DNA of 18,789 bases, from the NCBI GenBank assembly GCA_045580165.1, contig JAZNNG010000022.1, positions 1 through 18,789 on the forward strand, read 5' to 3'. Positions 5,462-13,911 of this stretch are shown here, one piece after another. The DNA comes from UBA4717 sp045580165. GTDB lineage: Bacteria; Bacillota; Clostridia; Oscillospirales; CAG-272. The translations under genes and the position numbers were made by a program. The stretch's first letter is position 1. The number at the start of each line of letters is the position of its first letter. The notes under the pieces were generated by a model. The model worked only from the letters and a program-made list of their open reading frames with translations, searched no databases and was not told the DNA's origin.

Positions 5462-6811
5462 ATGTTCCAGAGCCTTTCAGATAAGCTTGCGGCGGCGTTC
5501 AAGAAGTTCAAGAGCCGCGGTAAGCTCACCGAAAAGGACGTCAAGGAGGGAATGCGTGAGATAAAGCTTGCGCTTCTCGAGGCAGACGTCAGCTTCAAGG
5601 TGGTCAAGGACTTCATAAAGACGGTAACCGAGCGAGCAGTAGGCGCTGAGGTGCTTGAAAGTCTTATGCCCGCCCAACAGCTTATAAAAATAGTAAACGA
5701 GGAGTTAACGGCCCTTATGGGTACGACAAACTCCAAGCTTAATATATCCTCGCGTCCGCCCACAGTTATTATGATGGTGGGACTTCAGGGCGCAGGTAAG
5801 ACCACTCACTCAGGCAAGCTTGCGGGAATGTATAAAAAGCAGGGCAAGCGTCCCTTGCTCGTTGCCTGCGACGTGTACCGTCCCGCTGCTATAAAGCAGC
5901 TTGAGGTGGTTGGCGCGCAGCTTGAGATCCCCGTTTTCTCACTCGGCGACAAGGTAAGCCCCGTTGAGATAGCGAAAGCAGGTATCGAGCACGCAAAGAA
6001 GCATGGACACGATATGGTGTTCATAGATACGGCAGGTCGACTTCACGTTGACGAGGTGCTGATGAAGGAGCTTTCCGACATCAAGGCTGCCACAGAGCCT
6101 GCAGAAATACTCCTTGTGGTCGACTCGATGACGGGTCAGGACGCGGTAAACGTGGCGGAGAGCTTCAACGAGCTTCTCGACATCACGGGAGTAATACTCA
6201 CAAAGCTTGACGGTGATACCCGAGGCGGTGCGGCGCTGTCCGTCCGTCACGTAACGGGCAAGCCGATAAAGTTTGTGGGTACGGGCGAAAAGCTCGATAT
6301 GATAGAGCCCTTCCACCCTGACCGTATGGCGTCGAGAATTCTCGGAATGGGCGACGTGCTTTCACTGATTGAAAAGGCTCAGCAGAATTTTGACGAAAAG
6401 AAGGCTGAGGAGCTTGAACGTAAGATGAGAGAGCAGAAGTTCACTCTCTCGGACTTCCTCGAGCAGTTTGAAAGCATTCGCAATATGGGTCCCCTCGACC
6501 AGCTTCTCGGAATGATGCCGGGAGTCAACGCATCCGCCCTCAAGGACGCAAACGTTGACGAAAAGCAGATAAAGAGGATCGAGGCGATAATCCTCTCGAT
6601 GACTCCCGAGGAGAGGGAGAACGCGTCGATCATCAACGCGTCAAGAAAAAAGCGCATCGCGGACGGCTGCGGACTCAAGGTCGAGGACGTAAACAGACTA
6701 CTCAAGCAGTACGACCAGATGTGCAAGATGATGAAGCAGCTTGCCGGCGGCAATATGGGCAAGATGTCGCGCCGCTTCGGAAAAAAAGGTATGTTTAATA
6801 TGCCGTTCTGA
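5462..6811 (+). CDS. ffh: Signal recognition particle GTPase Ffh
   Basis: SRP54 protein: binds SRP RNA and signal peptides at the ribosome exit and delivers nascent chains to FtsY at the membrane. The 449 residues follow the usual N, G and M domain order. The N domain is about 1-90. The GTPase has G1 GLQGAGKTT (about 107-115), then DVYRPAAIKQL, DTAGR and TKLDGDTRGGAAL. The M domain is methionine-rich and positively charged from about 330 on (MGPLDQLLGMMPG, RKKRIADGCG, then repeated Met and Lys at the C-terminus). GGAGG at 5452-5456 lies five bases before ATG 5462. It is cotranscribed with ylxM (15-base gap), and rpsP follows after 57 AT-rich bases. Confidence 0.98.
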   Translation: MFQSLSDKLAAAFKKFKSRGKLTEKDVKEGMREIKLALLEADVSFKVVKDFIKTVTERAVGAEVLESLMPAQQLIKIVNEELTALMGTTNSKLNISSRPPTVIMMVGLQGAGKTTHSGKLAGMYKKQGKRPLLVACDVYRPAAIKQLEVVGAQLEIPVFSLGDKVSPVEIAKAGIEHAKKHGHDMVFIDTAGRLHVDEVLMKELSDIKAATEPAEILLVVDSMTGQDAVNVAESFNELLDITGVILTKLDGDTRGGAALSVRHVTGKPIKFVGTGEKLDMIEPFHPDRMASRILGMGDVLSLIEKAQQNFDEKKAEELERKMREQKFTLSDFLEQFESIRNMGPLDQLLGMMPGVNASALKDANVDEKQIKRIEAIILSMTPEERENASIINASRKKRIADGCGLKVEDVNRLLKQYDQMCKMMKQLAGGNMGKMSRRFGKKGMFNMPF

Positions 6812-6868
6812 TAAAGTTCGGTGATTAATATAATTTAATTTTTTATAAATTTTTGGAGGTCATTAAAA

Positions 6869-7114
6869 ATGGCAGTAAAGATCAGACTCAGAAGAATGGG
6901 TATGAAGAAGAACCCCATCTATCGCGTAATCGTAGCAGATTCCAGAAGTCCCCGTGACGGTAAGTTCATCGAGGAGATCGGTTGCTACAACCCCCTCGTT
7001 AACCCCGCTGAATTCAAGGTTGACGCCGACAAGGTAAAGACCTGGATCAAGAACGGCGCACAGCCCACAGAAACAGTTAAGAGCCTTCTCAAGAAGAACG
7101 GTATCATTGACTGA
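6869..7114 (+). CDS. rpsP: Ribosomal protein S16
   Basis: 81-residue small-subunit protein bS16, which binds 16S rRNA early in 30S assembly. The sequence is diagnostic: MAVKIRLRRMGMKKNPIYR, then VADSRSPRDGKFIEEIGCYNP, and the KTWIKNGAQPTETV block near the C-terminus. Strong GGAGG at 6855-6859, nine bases before the ATG. The gene lies between ffh and khpA as in many Bacillota, but the usual downstream rimM, trmD and rplS are not here: the operon ends after khpA. Confidence 0.98.
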   Translation: MAVKIRLRRMGMKKNPIYRVIVADSRSPRDGKFIEEIGCYNPLVNPAEFKVDADKVKTWIKNGAQPTETVKSLLKKNGIID

Positions 7115-7133
7115 TTTTCCGGAGGAAGATTAA

Positions 7134-7370
7134 ATGCTTGATCTTAAGCAGACCCTTTGCGACATCGTGAAGGCGATAGTCGACGACCCGAGCAGCATCA
7201 GCATTACCGAAACAGAGGAAAACGGAACGGTTAACCTCGAGCTCTCGGTAGCGCCTGACGATATGGGTAAGGTTATCGGCAAGCACGGAAGAATTGCAAA
7301 GGCTATCCGTACCGTTATGAAGGCTGCGGCAAATGCCGACGGCAAAAAGGTAACGGTAGAAATTAAGTAA
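7134..7370 (+). CDS. khpA: KhpA, single-KH-domain RNA-binding protein
   Basis: 78-residue protein of the YlqC/KhpA family, an RNA-binding KH domain that partners with KhpB (Jag) in Gram-positive bacteria and influences cell size and division. The KH signature GxxG is seen in VIGKHGRIAKAIRTVM (about residues 49-64), preceded by the family's N-terminal helix LKQTLCDIVKAIVDDP. GGAGG at 7121-7125 lies eight bases before ATG 7134, and the gap to rpsP is 19 bases. It is the last gene of the ylxM operon; a long stem terminator starts eleven bases after the stop. Confidence 0.95.
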   Translation: MLDLKQTLCDIVKAIVDDPSSISITETEENGTVNLELSVAPDDMGKVIGKHGRIAKAIRTVMKAAANADGKKVTVEIK

Positions 7371-7380
7371 TTCTTATTAG

Positions 7381-7418
7381 AAAAACACCGCTTCTCAAAA
7401 AAGAGAAGCGGTGTTTTT
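7381..7418 (+). terminator. Strong terminator closing the ylxM-khpA operon
   Basis: A 16-bp perfect stem, AAAAACACCGCTTCTC (7381-7396) with its complement (7403-7418), around a loop of six A. It has an A-tract on one side and a T-tract on the other, so it can work in both directions. Confidence 0.93.
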
Positions 7419-7457
7419 CTCGTAATATGAACTCTCTTTGAAAATCTCGTGAATTTG

Positions 7458-7486
7458 TTGATTTTCTGCATATAATATGATATAAT
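7458..7486 (+). promoter_or_regulatory. Sigma-A promoter of the rbfA operon
   Basis: -35 TTGATT (7458-7463), 17-base spacer, -10 TATAAT (7481-7486) preceded by TGA, an extended -10. The start site at about 7493 gives a leader of some 85 bases, which contains a small AAGGG/CCCTT hairpin (7501-7518) and the perfect palindrome CTGACGCGTCAG (7546-7557). Confidence 0.88.
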
Positions 7487-7577
7487 AACTTTTATAGTAT
7501 AAGGGAAGATATGCCCTTTGATAAATTCACCGAAAGCAGCATATTCTGACGCGTCAGATGTGAAAGGAAAAGCATAA

Positions 7578-7985
7578 ATGGCAGGATACAGAAAAGCAAG
7601 AATAAACGACGAGACCGTAAAGGCTCTGTCGGTAATAATCAGAGAGGTCAAGGATTACAGAGTCGCAGGCGCGTTTGTGAGCATCACGGGCGCCGAGGTC
7701 ACACCCGACTTAAAGTTTGCCAAGGTCTATTTCTCGGCAATGGGATCGGACGCGAAGGAGGTCAAAAAGGGGCTTGAGAGCGCGGTCGGCTTTATACGCC
7801 GCAGACTCGCGGAAACTTTAAACCTCAGAATAACTCCCGAGCTTAAATTCTACGAGGACACCTCGATGGAATACGGCGCAAATATTTCAAGACTCCTTAA
7901 CCAAATAGAGCCCGAGCTGAGAGCAGCCGAGGCTGCGGAGGCGGCAGAGAGGGCGGCACTTGAGGAAAGCCAGAATGAAGACTGA
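7578..7985 (+). CDS. rbfA: Ribosome-binding factor A
   Basis: 135-residue 30S maturation factor needed for late processing of the 16S rRNA 5' end and for cold growth. Family features are the N-terminal RKARINDETVKALSVIIREV, the type II KH-like core with VTPDLKFAKVYFSAMG, and PELKFYEDTSMEYGANISRLL. The last ~20 residues are a low-complexity Ala/Glu tail. AAAGGA at 7563-7568 lies nine bases before ATG 7578. In many Bacillota rbfA follows infB; here it heads its own unit behind a clear promoter. Its end overlaps the nrnA start by 11 bases, which suggests translational coupling. Confidence 0.96.
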   Translation: MAGYRKARINDETVKALSVIIREVKDYRVAGAFVSITGAEVTPDLKFAKVYFSAMGSDAKEVKKGLESAVGFIRRRLAETLNLRITPELKFYEDTSMEYGANISRLLNQIEPELRAAEAAEAAERAALEESQNED

Positions 7986-8964
7986 AGATATAAAGCTTAT
8001 TTGCGACACGATGCTCTCATCCGAGAGCATCCGCATAATCGGGCACAAGAATCCCGACGGTGACGCCATCGGCTCGACCGCAGGACTTGCGGCGCTTCTT
8101 GAGACGGTTGGAAAGAGGGTTCAGGTAGTCTATCCCGACGAGCCTGCCGAAAGACTCAAGTTCATACTTTGCGGCAGAGAGTCGGTGACACCCGACTGTA
8201 TGGGCACCTTTACCCCGACGCTTACGGTCGCGCTTGACTGCGCCGCCGCGTCAAGACTCGGCTCGCTTGAAAGCAGGGCCGATGAGGTCGGACTTTCCAT
8301 CGACCACCACGACGTAAACACTCCGTTTGCAAAAAGGACGTTTACCGACGGTAACGCGTCCGCGGCAAGTGAAATGGTGTATTTTATAGCTCTTGAGCTT
8401 GTGCGCCGCGGAGTTATCAAAGAAATAGACAGGAATATCGCTTATCCACTTTATGCGGGAATAGCGTCGGATACGGGAAACTTCAAGTATTCAAACACGA
8501 CTCCCGAGACCCTGAGAATTTGCGCGGAGCTTCTCGATACGGGCATTGACAACGCAGAAATATCGCGTCTGCTTTTCGACACCTGCTCGATGAATAAGCT
8601 GAAGGCGGAGTCCATAGCCGTGCAAAGGCTTGAGCTTTTTGCAAACGGTCTCGCGGCACTCGTTGAAATAGACGAGGACGTATTCGAGTCAACGGGACTT
8701 ACCCGTGACGATTTCGACGACTCGGTGAATATCGCTCGAAAGATAGCCGGCGTCGAGGTGGGAATATACGTCAGACCCGACACCGTAGGTCACGGCAGGT
8801 ATAAGGTCTCGCTCAGAGCAAACGCTTACGCAAACGTAGCGGAAATAGCCGCGATTCACGGCGGCGGCGGTCACGTACGCGCCGCAGGCTGCACTATCAT
8901 CGCCGACAGTATGGCATCGGCGGCAGAAATCATCAGAAAAGAAGTAGAAAACAAACTTTTATAA
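7975..8964 (+). CDS. nrnA: NrnA-type DHH phosphoesterase (nanoRNase / pAp phosphatase)
   Basis: 329-residue DHH/DHHA1 enzyme. NrnA degrades 2-5-mer RNAs and can dephosphorylate 3'-phosphoadenosine 5'-phosphate, using manganese. Catalytic motifs are NPDGD (26-30), the Asp in VALDCA (about 83), DHH (110-112), and the DHHA1 substrate motif GGGGH near 296-300 (HGGGGHVRAAG). ATG at 7975 overlaps the end of rbfA and has AGGA at 7963-7966, eight bases away; a TTG at 7960 in the same frame would add five residues and is not favoured. The order rbfA-nrnA-truB is the conserved one in Bacillota. Confidence 0.95.
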   Translation: MKTEDIKLICDTMLSSESIRIIGHKNPDGDAIGSTAGLAALLETVGKRVQVVYPDEPAERLKFILCGRESVTPDCMGTFTPTLTVALDCAAASRLGSLESRADEVGLSIDHHDVNTPFAKRTFTDGNASAASEMVYFIALELVRRGVIKEIDRNIAYPLYAGIASDTGNFKYSNTTPETLRICAELLDTGIDNAEISRLLFDTCSMNKLKAESIAVQRLELFANGLAALVEIDEDVFESTGLTRDDFDDSVNIARKIAGVEVGIYVRPDTVGHGRYKVSLRANAYANVAEIAAIHGGGGHVRAAGCTIIADSMASAAEIIRKEVENKLL

Positions 8965-8976
8965 AGGAGCTTACAG

Positions 8977-9876
8977 GTGGCAGAGTTAAGTGGCGTATTG
9001 CTTATTGACAAGCCCTGCGGTATGACCTCGCACGACGTTGTTAACCGCGTTCGCAGGCTTTATAACACCAAGCGCGTTGGGCATACGGGCACCCTTGACC
9101 CTATGGCGACAGGCCTTCTGGTCGTGCTCGTTGGCAGGGCGGCAAAGGCGGCGGAATATCTCTCTGCCGACTCGAAAAGCTACGTTGCAGGCATAAAGCT
9201 TGGCATCACCACCGACACCGAGGACACCACGGGAAAGATTCTCACCGAAAGTGACGGTATTCCGAGTGAGAGCCGTGTCAGGGAAGCGCTTGATAGCTTC
9301 AAGGGTGACATAAAGCAGATACCCCCGATGTACAGCGCACTCAAGGTGAACGGGCAGAAGCTCGTGGACCTCGCACGAAAAAACGTCACGGTTGAAAGAG
9401 AGGCGCGCGATATTACTGTCAGCCGCCTCGACTGCGAGAGGGTGAGCGATACCGAATATATCCTCACCGTCGACTGCTCAAAGGGCACTTATATAAGAAC
9501 ACTTTGCGCCGATATAGGCGCGGAGCTTGGATGCGGCGCGGCGATGAGCTCGCTCAGACGCGAGCGCGCGGGAGGCTACGCGATAGACGGTGCGTACACG
9601 CTTGAAGCGATAGAAGCGATGAAGCAGAGTGAGCGCGAGAGCATCCTCATTCCCATCGAAACTCTGTTTGCCGAGCTTCAGGTGGTGAAGCTGCCGCAGT
9701 TTTTTGAGAAACTTGCGCGAAACGGTGCCGAGATATATCAGAAAAAGATCGGGATATCGCTTGATATTGGCACGAGAGTTAGAATGTACGGCGAAAACGG
9801 CTTCTTCGCGCTCGGCGAGGTTATGGACTATCCCAACGGAAGCGCCGTCAAATCAATAAAGATTTTCGACCTGTAA
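8977..9876 (+). CDS. truB: tRNA pseudouridine-55 synthase
   Basis: Makes pseudouridine 55 in the T-loop of tRNAs. The 299-residue protein has the TruB signature with the catalytic Asp41 in GHTGTLDPMATGLL, the N-terminal GVLLIDKPCGMTSHDVV, the QIPPMYSALKVNGQKLVDLAR block, and KGTYIRTLCADIG in the second half of the catalytic domain; a small PUA-like C-terminal part follows (about 235-299). The start is GTG at 8977, supported by AAAGGAG at 8963-8969, seven bases upstream. Spacing to nrnA is 12 bases. ribF, the usual next gene, is absent; pgeF follows instead. Confidence 0.97.
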   Translation: MAELSGVLLIDKPCGMTSHDVVNRVRRLYNTKRVGHTGTLDPMATGLLVVLVGRAAKAAEYLSADSKSYVAGIKLGITTDTEDTTGKILTESDGIPSESRVREALDSFKGDIKQIPPMYSALKVNGQKLVDLARKNVTVEREARDITVSRLDCERVSDTEYILTVDCSKGTYIRTLCADIGAELGCGAAMSSLRRERAGGYAIDGAYTLEAIEAMKQSERESILIPIETLFAELQVVKLPQFFEKLARNGAEIYQKKIGISLDIGTRVRMYGENGFFALGEVMDYPNGSAVKSIKIFDL

Positions 9877-9885
9877 GGTAATTTT

Positions 9886-10680
9886 ATGTTTTATAAAGTC
9901 GAAGTAAACGGAGTTGCTTACTACAAATCCGATTACATAAATCTGCCGCACGGCTTTGCTACCCGAGAGGGAGGCGTGAGCGATTGTGAGCAGACGAAAA
10001 GTATGAATTTTGCGTTCGGGCGCGGCGACCGTGACGAAACGGTAATAAAGAATTTTGAAATATTCGCATCTGCCATCGGTGCCGACGCCAAGCGCGGTGT
10101 TATGCTCGGACAGGTGCATTCGACCGAGGTAATGACGGTCACAGAGAGGGAGTTCGGACTCGGAGTCTATACCAAAACCGACCGCACCCTCGACGGCTAC
10201 GCGTCAAATACACCCGGCGCGCTTCTCACCGTAAGAGTCGCCGACTGCGTTCCCGTTCTTTTTGCAGACGAGCGCGCGGGTGTTATCGGCGCGGTGCACG
10301 CAGGCTGGCGCGGAAGCGTTGGTAAGATAGCCGCCGAGTGTATAAGCAGAATGGTGTCGCTCGGTGCCGATAAAGCTAATATAAAGGCGGCGATAGGCCC
10401 GTCGATATGTGCCGAATGCTTCGTCGTGGGAGACGATTTTATGACCGAGTGCGAAAACAGACTCGGCAAAGACCTGCTTGACAGGTTTACCTACCGTAAG
10501 GACGGTAAGTGGCACGCAGACTTAAAGCTTCTAAACAAGCTTGTACTAATTGAAAATTCCATAAAAGACGAAAACATCGACGTTACGAGGCTTTGCACAT
10601 ATTGTAATCCTGACGAGTTCTTTTCACACAGATACCACGGACAAAGCCGCGGCACTCTGTGCGCTATGATCTCGCTTTAA
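9886..10680 (+). CDS. pgeF: PgeF/YlmD family polyphenol oxidase / purine nucleoside phosphorylase
   Basis: 264-residue member of the YfiH/YlmD (Cu-oxidase_4, laccase domain) family. Members have been linked to editing of peptidoglycan precursors (PgeF) and to purine nucleoside phosphorolysis; which applies here cannot be told. The zinc-site residues are visible: His78 in GQVHSTEV, Cys121 in VADCVPVL and His138 in VHAGWRG. The C-terminus carries the typical CTYCNPDEFFSHR block. ATG 9886 has a weak TAAGGT site that overlaps the truB stop, so translation probably depends on coupling. In many Bacillota the gene sits next to sepF/ylmE; here it is between truB and an ABC exporter. Confidence 0.92.
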   Translation: MFYKVEVNGVAYYKSDYINLPHGFATREGGVSDCEQTKSMNFAFGRGDRDETVIKNFEIFASAIGADAKRGVMLGQVHSTEVMTVTEREFGLGVYTKTDRTLDGYASNTPGALLTVRVADCVPVLFADERAGVIGAVHAGWRGSVGKIAAECISRMVSLGADKANIKAAIGPSICAECFVVGDDFMTECENRLGKDLLDRFTYRKDGKWHADLKLLNKLVLIENSIKDENIDVTRLCTYCNPDEFFSHRYHGQSRGTLCAMISL

Positions 10681-10705
10681 TAAACTATTATTTGGGGGAC
10701 AAAAA

Positions 10706-11695
10706 ATGATAAGGATAGAAAATCTTGTCAAGCGTTACGGCTCAAAATATGCCGTTGACGACCTCTCGCTGCATATAAAGAAGGGCGAGGTAGTGGGCTT
10801 TCTCGGACCTAACGGCGCGGGGAAATCGACCACTATGAATATATTAACGGGATTTCTCTCGGCGAATTCGGGAAACGTGTTCGTGGGAGACGTCAACATT
10901 CTTGACGATCCGAAGGTAGTAAAATCAATGATAGGCTACCTTCCCGAGCAGCCGCCGCTTTACGTTGAAATGACGGTGCTTGAATATTTAAACTTCGTCT
11001 TTGACTTAAAGGGCTGTAAGTTCAGCAGAAAAAAGCATATCGAGGAGATATGCTCTGTCGTTAAGATAGCCGACGTAAAAAACAGAGTTATCAAGAATCT
11101 TTCAAAGGGATACCGTCAGAGAGTCGGCATAGCGCAGGCGCTTATCGGAAATCCTGCGGTAATTATTTTCGACGAGCCGACGGTAGGTCTTGACCCCAAG
11201 GAGATAATCGAGATAAGAAGCCTTATAAGACGACTCGGTGAAAAGCACACGGTAATACTCAGCACCCATATACTTTCCGAGGTGCAGGCGATATGTGACC
11301 GTATAATCATCATCGACCACGGTCAGCTTATCGCGGACAAGCCCGCAATAGAGCTTGCAAGAATAGGCAGCTCGGGCAAAAAGTACACCGCGAAGGTGCT
11401 CGGACCCACGAGAGAGGTCGCGCTTCTTCTTCGCGAGCTTGACGGAATCAAGTCTGTCGAGCCGACGGGCGAAAACGACAACGGCACCTACACCTACACG
11501 CTTGAGACCGAGGGTAATGCCGATATAAGAAAGCCTCTGTTCGAGCTTCTCGCCGAAAAGGGCTATCCTCTTATGGGACTTGAAGAAAACAATGCAAGTC
11601 TTGAGGACATATTCATTTCGATAGTTGACAGTAAGCTCGAGGACACGAGCGACACACCCCGCCGCGCCGTATGGGACGGCGGCGAAGAAATATAA
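10706..11695 (+). CDS. ABC-2 type transporter ATP-binding protein, GldA-like
   Basis: 329-residue ATPase energising the export complex encoded by the next genes. Motifs in order: Walker A GPNGAGKST (34-42), Q-loop in YLPEQPPLY (Gln82), ABC signature LSKGY (132-136, a variant of LSGGQ common in this subfamily), Walker B AVIIFDEPTVGLDP (151-164) and H-switch His188. After the ATPase core comes a ~100-residue C-terminal extension of DUF4162 type. GGGGG at 10694-10698 is seven bases before ATG 10706. Closest in type to GldA of the gliding module and to other ABC-2 ATPases. The substrate is unknown. A 25-base gap after pgeF suggests cotranscription with the rbfA unit. Confidence 0.93.
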   Translation: MIRIENLVKRYGSKYAVDDLSLHIKKGEVVGFLGPNGAGKSTTMNILTGFLSANSGNVFVGDVNILDDPKVVKSMIGYLPEQPPLYVEMTVLEYLNFVFDLKGCKFSRKKHIEEICSVVKIADVKNRVIKNLSKGYRQRVGIAQALIGNPAVIIFDEPTVGLDPKEIIEIRSLIRRLGEKHTVILSTHILSEVQAICDRIIIIDHGQLIADKPAIELARIGSSGKKYTAKVLGPTREVALLLRELDGIKSVEPTGENDNGTYTYTLETEGNADIRKPLFELLAEKGYPLMGLEENNASLEDIFISIVDSKLEDTSDTPRRAVWDGGEEI

Positions 11696-11710
11696 GAGAG
11701 GAGATATAAA

Positions 11711-12418
11711 ATGGGAGCAATATACAAAAGAGAAATGCTGTCCTACTTCACAAGCTCGATAGGATACATATTCGTTGCGGTATTTCTTGCAATGACCGCA
11801 GGCTTTTATTCGATCTTCACTCTGTTTCAGGGAAAGCAGAGCAGTCTTTCCTCCTTCTTCATCATAGTAATGTTCGTTTACGCGATAATAGTTCCGCTTC
11901 TCACTATGAAAAGCTTCAGCGAGGAGAGAAAGACGCGTACCGAGCAGTTACTTCTCACCTCACCCGTATCCATCACGGGAATGGTGCTCGGTAAGTTCTT
12001 TTCCGCTTACACTATGTTCGCAGGAAGCTTTATTCTCTCCTGCCTCAATTATTATACGCTTTTCAGATACGGCGAGCCGAACGTGGGCGTGCTCATAAGC
12101 TATTCTGTCGGAATACTGCTTATCGGCGCCGCATACACCGCTATCGGTATATTTATCTCCTCGCTCACCGAAAATCAGCTCATCGCCGCATTTGCGACAA
12201 TGGGCGTGCTGGTTTTGATGCTTGTACTCAACTTCGTCAACGGATACATTGACTTTTACCCCGTGCGCGTGGTTCTGAGCTGGCTTTCCATCTACGGACG
12301 CTTCTCGAACTTTACGTTCGGAATACTCGATATCAGCTCACTTTTCTATTATTTTTCAATGTGCTTCGTATTCATCTTCTTGACGGTCAGAGTTTACGAT
12401 AAGCGCCGCTGGTCGTGA
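11711..12418 (+). CDS. ABC-2 type permease, GldF-like
   Basis: 235-residue integral membrane protein with six predicted membrane segments (about 15-38, 48-66, 98-118, 127-150, 156-178 and 208-228). The conserved cytoplasmic loop MKSFSEERKTRTEQLLLTSP after the second segment is typical of GldF/NosY-like ABC-2 permeases. AGGAG at 11699-11703 is seven bases before ATG 11711, and the gene starts 15 bases after the ATPase stop. It is presumed to form the membrane channel of the exporter with the ATPase and the GldG-like protein. Only one permease is present, so a homodimer or pairing with the GldG-like subunit is implied. Confidence 0.9.
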   Translation: MGAIYKREMLSYFTSSIGYIFVAVFLAMTAGFYSIFTLFQGKQSSLSSFFIIVMFVYAIIVPLLTMKSFSEERKTRTEQLLLTSPVSITGMVLGKFFSAYTMFAGSFILSCLNYYTLFRYGEPNVGVLISYSVGILLIGAAYTAIGIFISSLTENQLIAAFATMGVLVLMLVLNFVNGYIDFYPVRVVLSWLSIYGRFSNFTFGILDISSLFYYFSMCFVFIFLTVRVYDKRRWS

Positions 12419-12435
12419 GAGAGGGGGCGTGTTAA

Positions 12436-13911
12436 ATGAATAAGCTTTCAATGTTTATAAAAAGCCGTTCGTTCAAGAGAGGCTCGCTTTCAGCGACTCT
12501 TACGGTAATTGTTATCGCCGCAGTCATAGTCCTTAATATCATAGTAACCGCGCTCGCGCAGAAGTACTATTGGTATATAGATATGACCAAGGATAACGTG
12601 TTCAAGCTCACAGACGAGGCGCTTGCCGTTATCGACGGTATTGACGATGAGATAAATATCATATTCTGTAACGATATCGACGCACTCCAAAGCAACATCT
12701 TTCAGAAGTCGGTGTATAACACCGCGCTTGAGCTTACCGCGGCGTATGACAATATCCATATAAAGACTCTCGACGTTTATAAGAATCCCTCGTCGGTCAA
12801 CAAGTACAAGACCACAGCGGCGACCAAGATAAACGATCAGAGCGTAATAATAGAAAGCGGAAGCGAGTTCCGTGTGTTCGGACTTCAGTCCTTCTTCACC
12901 TTCAATGAAAGCGGTGAGGTATGGGCGTATAACGGTGAATACAGAATTATCTCGACCATTTTGCAGATAACCGCATCCGAGCATCCCAAGGCGTATTTCA
13001 CAGTCGGTCACGGCGAGAGCCTTACCGACGAGGCGCTCTGGAATCTGTTCGTTGACGCAGGCTACACGGTCGAGGTCATAGACCTTACGCAGAATGACAT
13101 CTCCGAGTACGGCGACGCGAGATTCCTCGTAATAAACGATCCCGTTTACGATTTCCAGGGCATCAGCGCCGACACCGAGGGCAAGAAATCGGAAATTGAA
13201 AAGATAGACGATTTTCTCGACGGCTTCGGTTGCCTTATGGTGTTCGTCGACCCCGACACCGCCGAGCTTCCCGTGCTCTATTCCTTCTTAAAGGAGTGGG
13301 GAGTAGTGTTTGACGGACGCGTTGTCAAGGACTATGAAAGCTCGCTCACCACAGACGGTACAGCGATAGTAGCGCAGTATTCGATGGGTGAAAACACGGG
13401 CGCATCCCTTATCAGCTCTATTACGTCATTGGGACTTCCGCCCAAGGCGATAGTAAAGAACGCGACACCCATCAGAATGGCGTACAGTGAAAACGGCAGC
13501 AGAGTCATCTCTCCCGTGCTTCTTACCACGCACGACGCGAGAATTTTCGGTGACGACGGTCTTGCGGAGGACGGCGGTCAGTATAACCTTATGACCCTCA
13601 CCCGTGAAACGAGATATATCGACAATCAGGAGCAGTACTCCTACGTTTTGGCGGCAGGTACTACCGCGTTTGCGACGAATGAGTATATCGGTCAGAAGGC
13701 GTATTCAAACAGCGACATACTCTATGCGGCGATGAAGCAGATGGGTAAGGAAAGAGTACCCGTCGACCTCGATTTCAAGCCCTTTGACAATGGCGCGCTT
13801 GATATAACCGCAAGCGAGGCAACGGGATGGACGGTAGCTCTCGTTACCATATTACCGCTTATCGCAATATTTATTTGTATAATTGTTCTTGTAAGGAGAA
13901 GGCACGCATGA
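12436..13911 (+). CDS. GldG-like ABC transporter auxiliary protein
   Basis: 491-residue protein of the GldG/ABC_transp_aux family. An N-terminal membrane anchor (about 20-42) is followed by a large domain outside the membrane that includes YYWYIDMTKDNVFKLTDEAL, typical of the family's start, and later the AYFTVGHGE block and an FGCLMVFVDPD strand. A second membrane segment (about 465-487) sits at the C-terminus, ending RRRHA. GGGGG at 12423-12427 precedes ATG 12436. Together with the two preceding genes it makes the same three-gene order as gldA-gldF-gldG, but in a Clostridia context where gliding of the Bacteroidota type is not expected. Function is unknown; the extracytoplasmic domain may bind a cargo or partner. 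Confidence 0.85.
   Translation: MNKLSMFIKSRSFKRGSLSATLTVIVIAAVIVLNIIVTALAQKYYWYIDMTKDNVFKLTDEALAVIDGIDDEINIIFCNDIDALQSNIFQKSVYNTALELTAAYDNIHIKTLDVYKNPSSVNKYKTTAATKINDQSVIIESGSEFRVFGLQSFFTFNESGEVWAYNGEYRIISTILQITASEHPKAYFTVGHGESLTDEALWNLFVDAGYTVEVIDLTQNDISEYGDARFLVINDPVYDFQGISADTEGKKSEIEKIDDFLDGFGCLMVFVDPDTAELPVLYSFLKEWGVVFDGRVVKDYESSLTTDGTAIVAQYSMGENTGASLISSITSLGLPPKAIVKNATPIRMAYSENGSRVISPVLLTTHDARIFGDDGLAEDGGQYNLMTLTRETRYIDNQEQYSYVLAAGTTAFATNEYIGQKAYSNSDILYAAMKQMGKERVPVDLDFKPFDNGALDITASEATGWTVALVTILPLIAIFICIIVLVRRRHA

Noticed and set aside
6806..6834. Possible separate promoter for rpsP (TATAAT at 6829-6834)
   Set aside because: The -10 match lies in a very AT-rich stretch and the hexamer 17 bases upstream (TTCTGA) is a poor -35; cotranscription from the ylxM promoter suffices.
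13827..13907. Longer N-terminus for the DUF4340 protein from an in-frame ATG
   Set aside because: It would overlap the GldG-like gene's C-terminal membrane segment; ATG 13908 has a strong AAGGAG site and an ATGA overlap.
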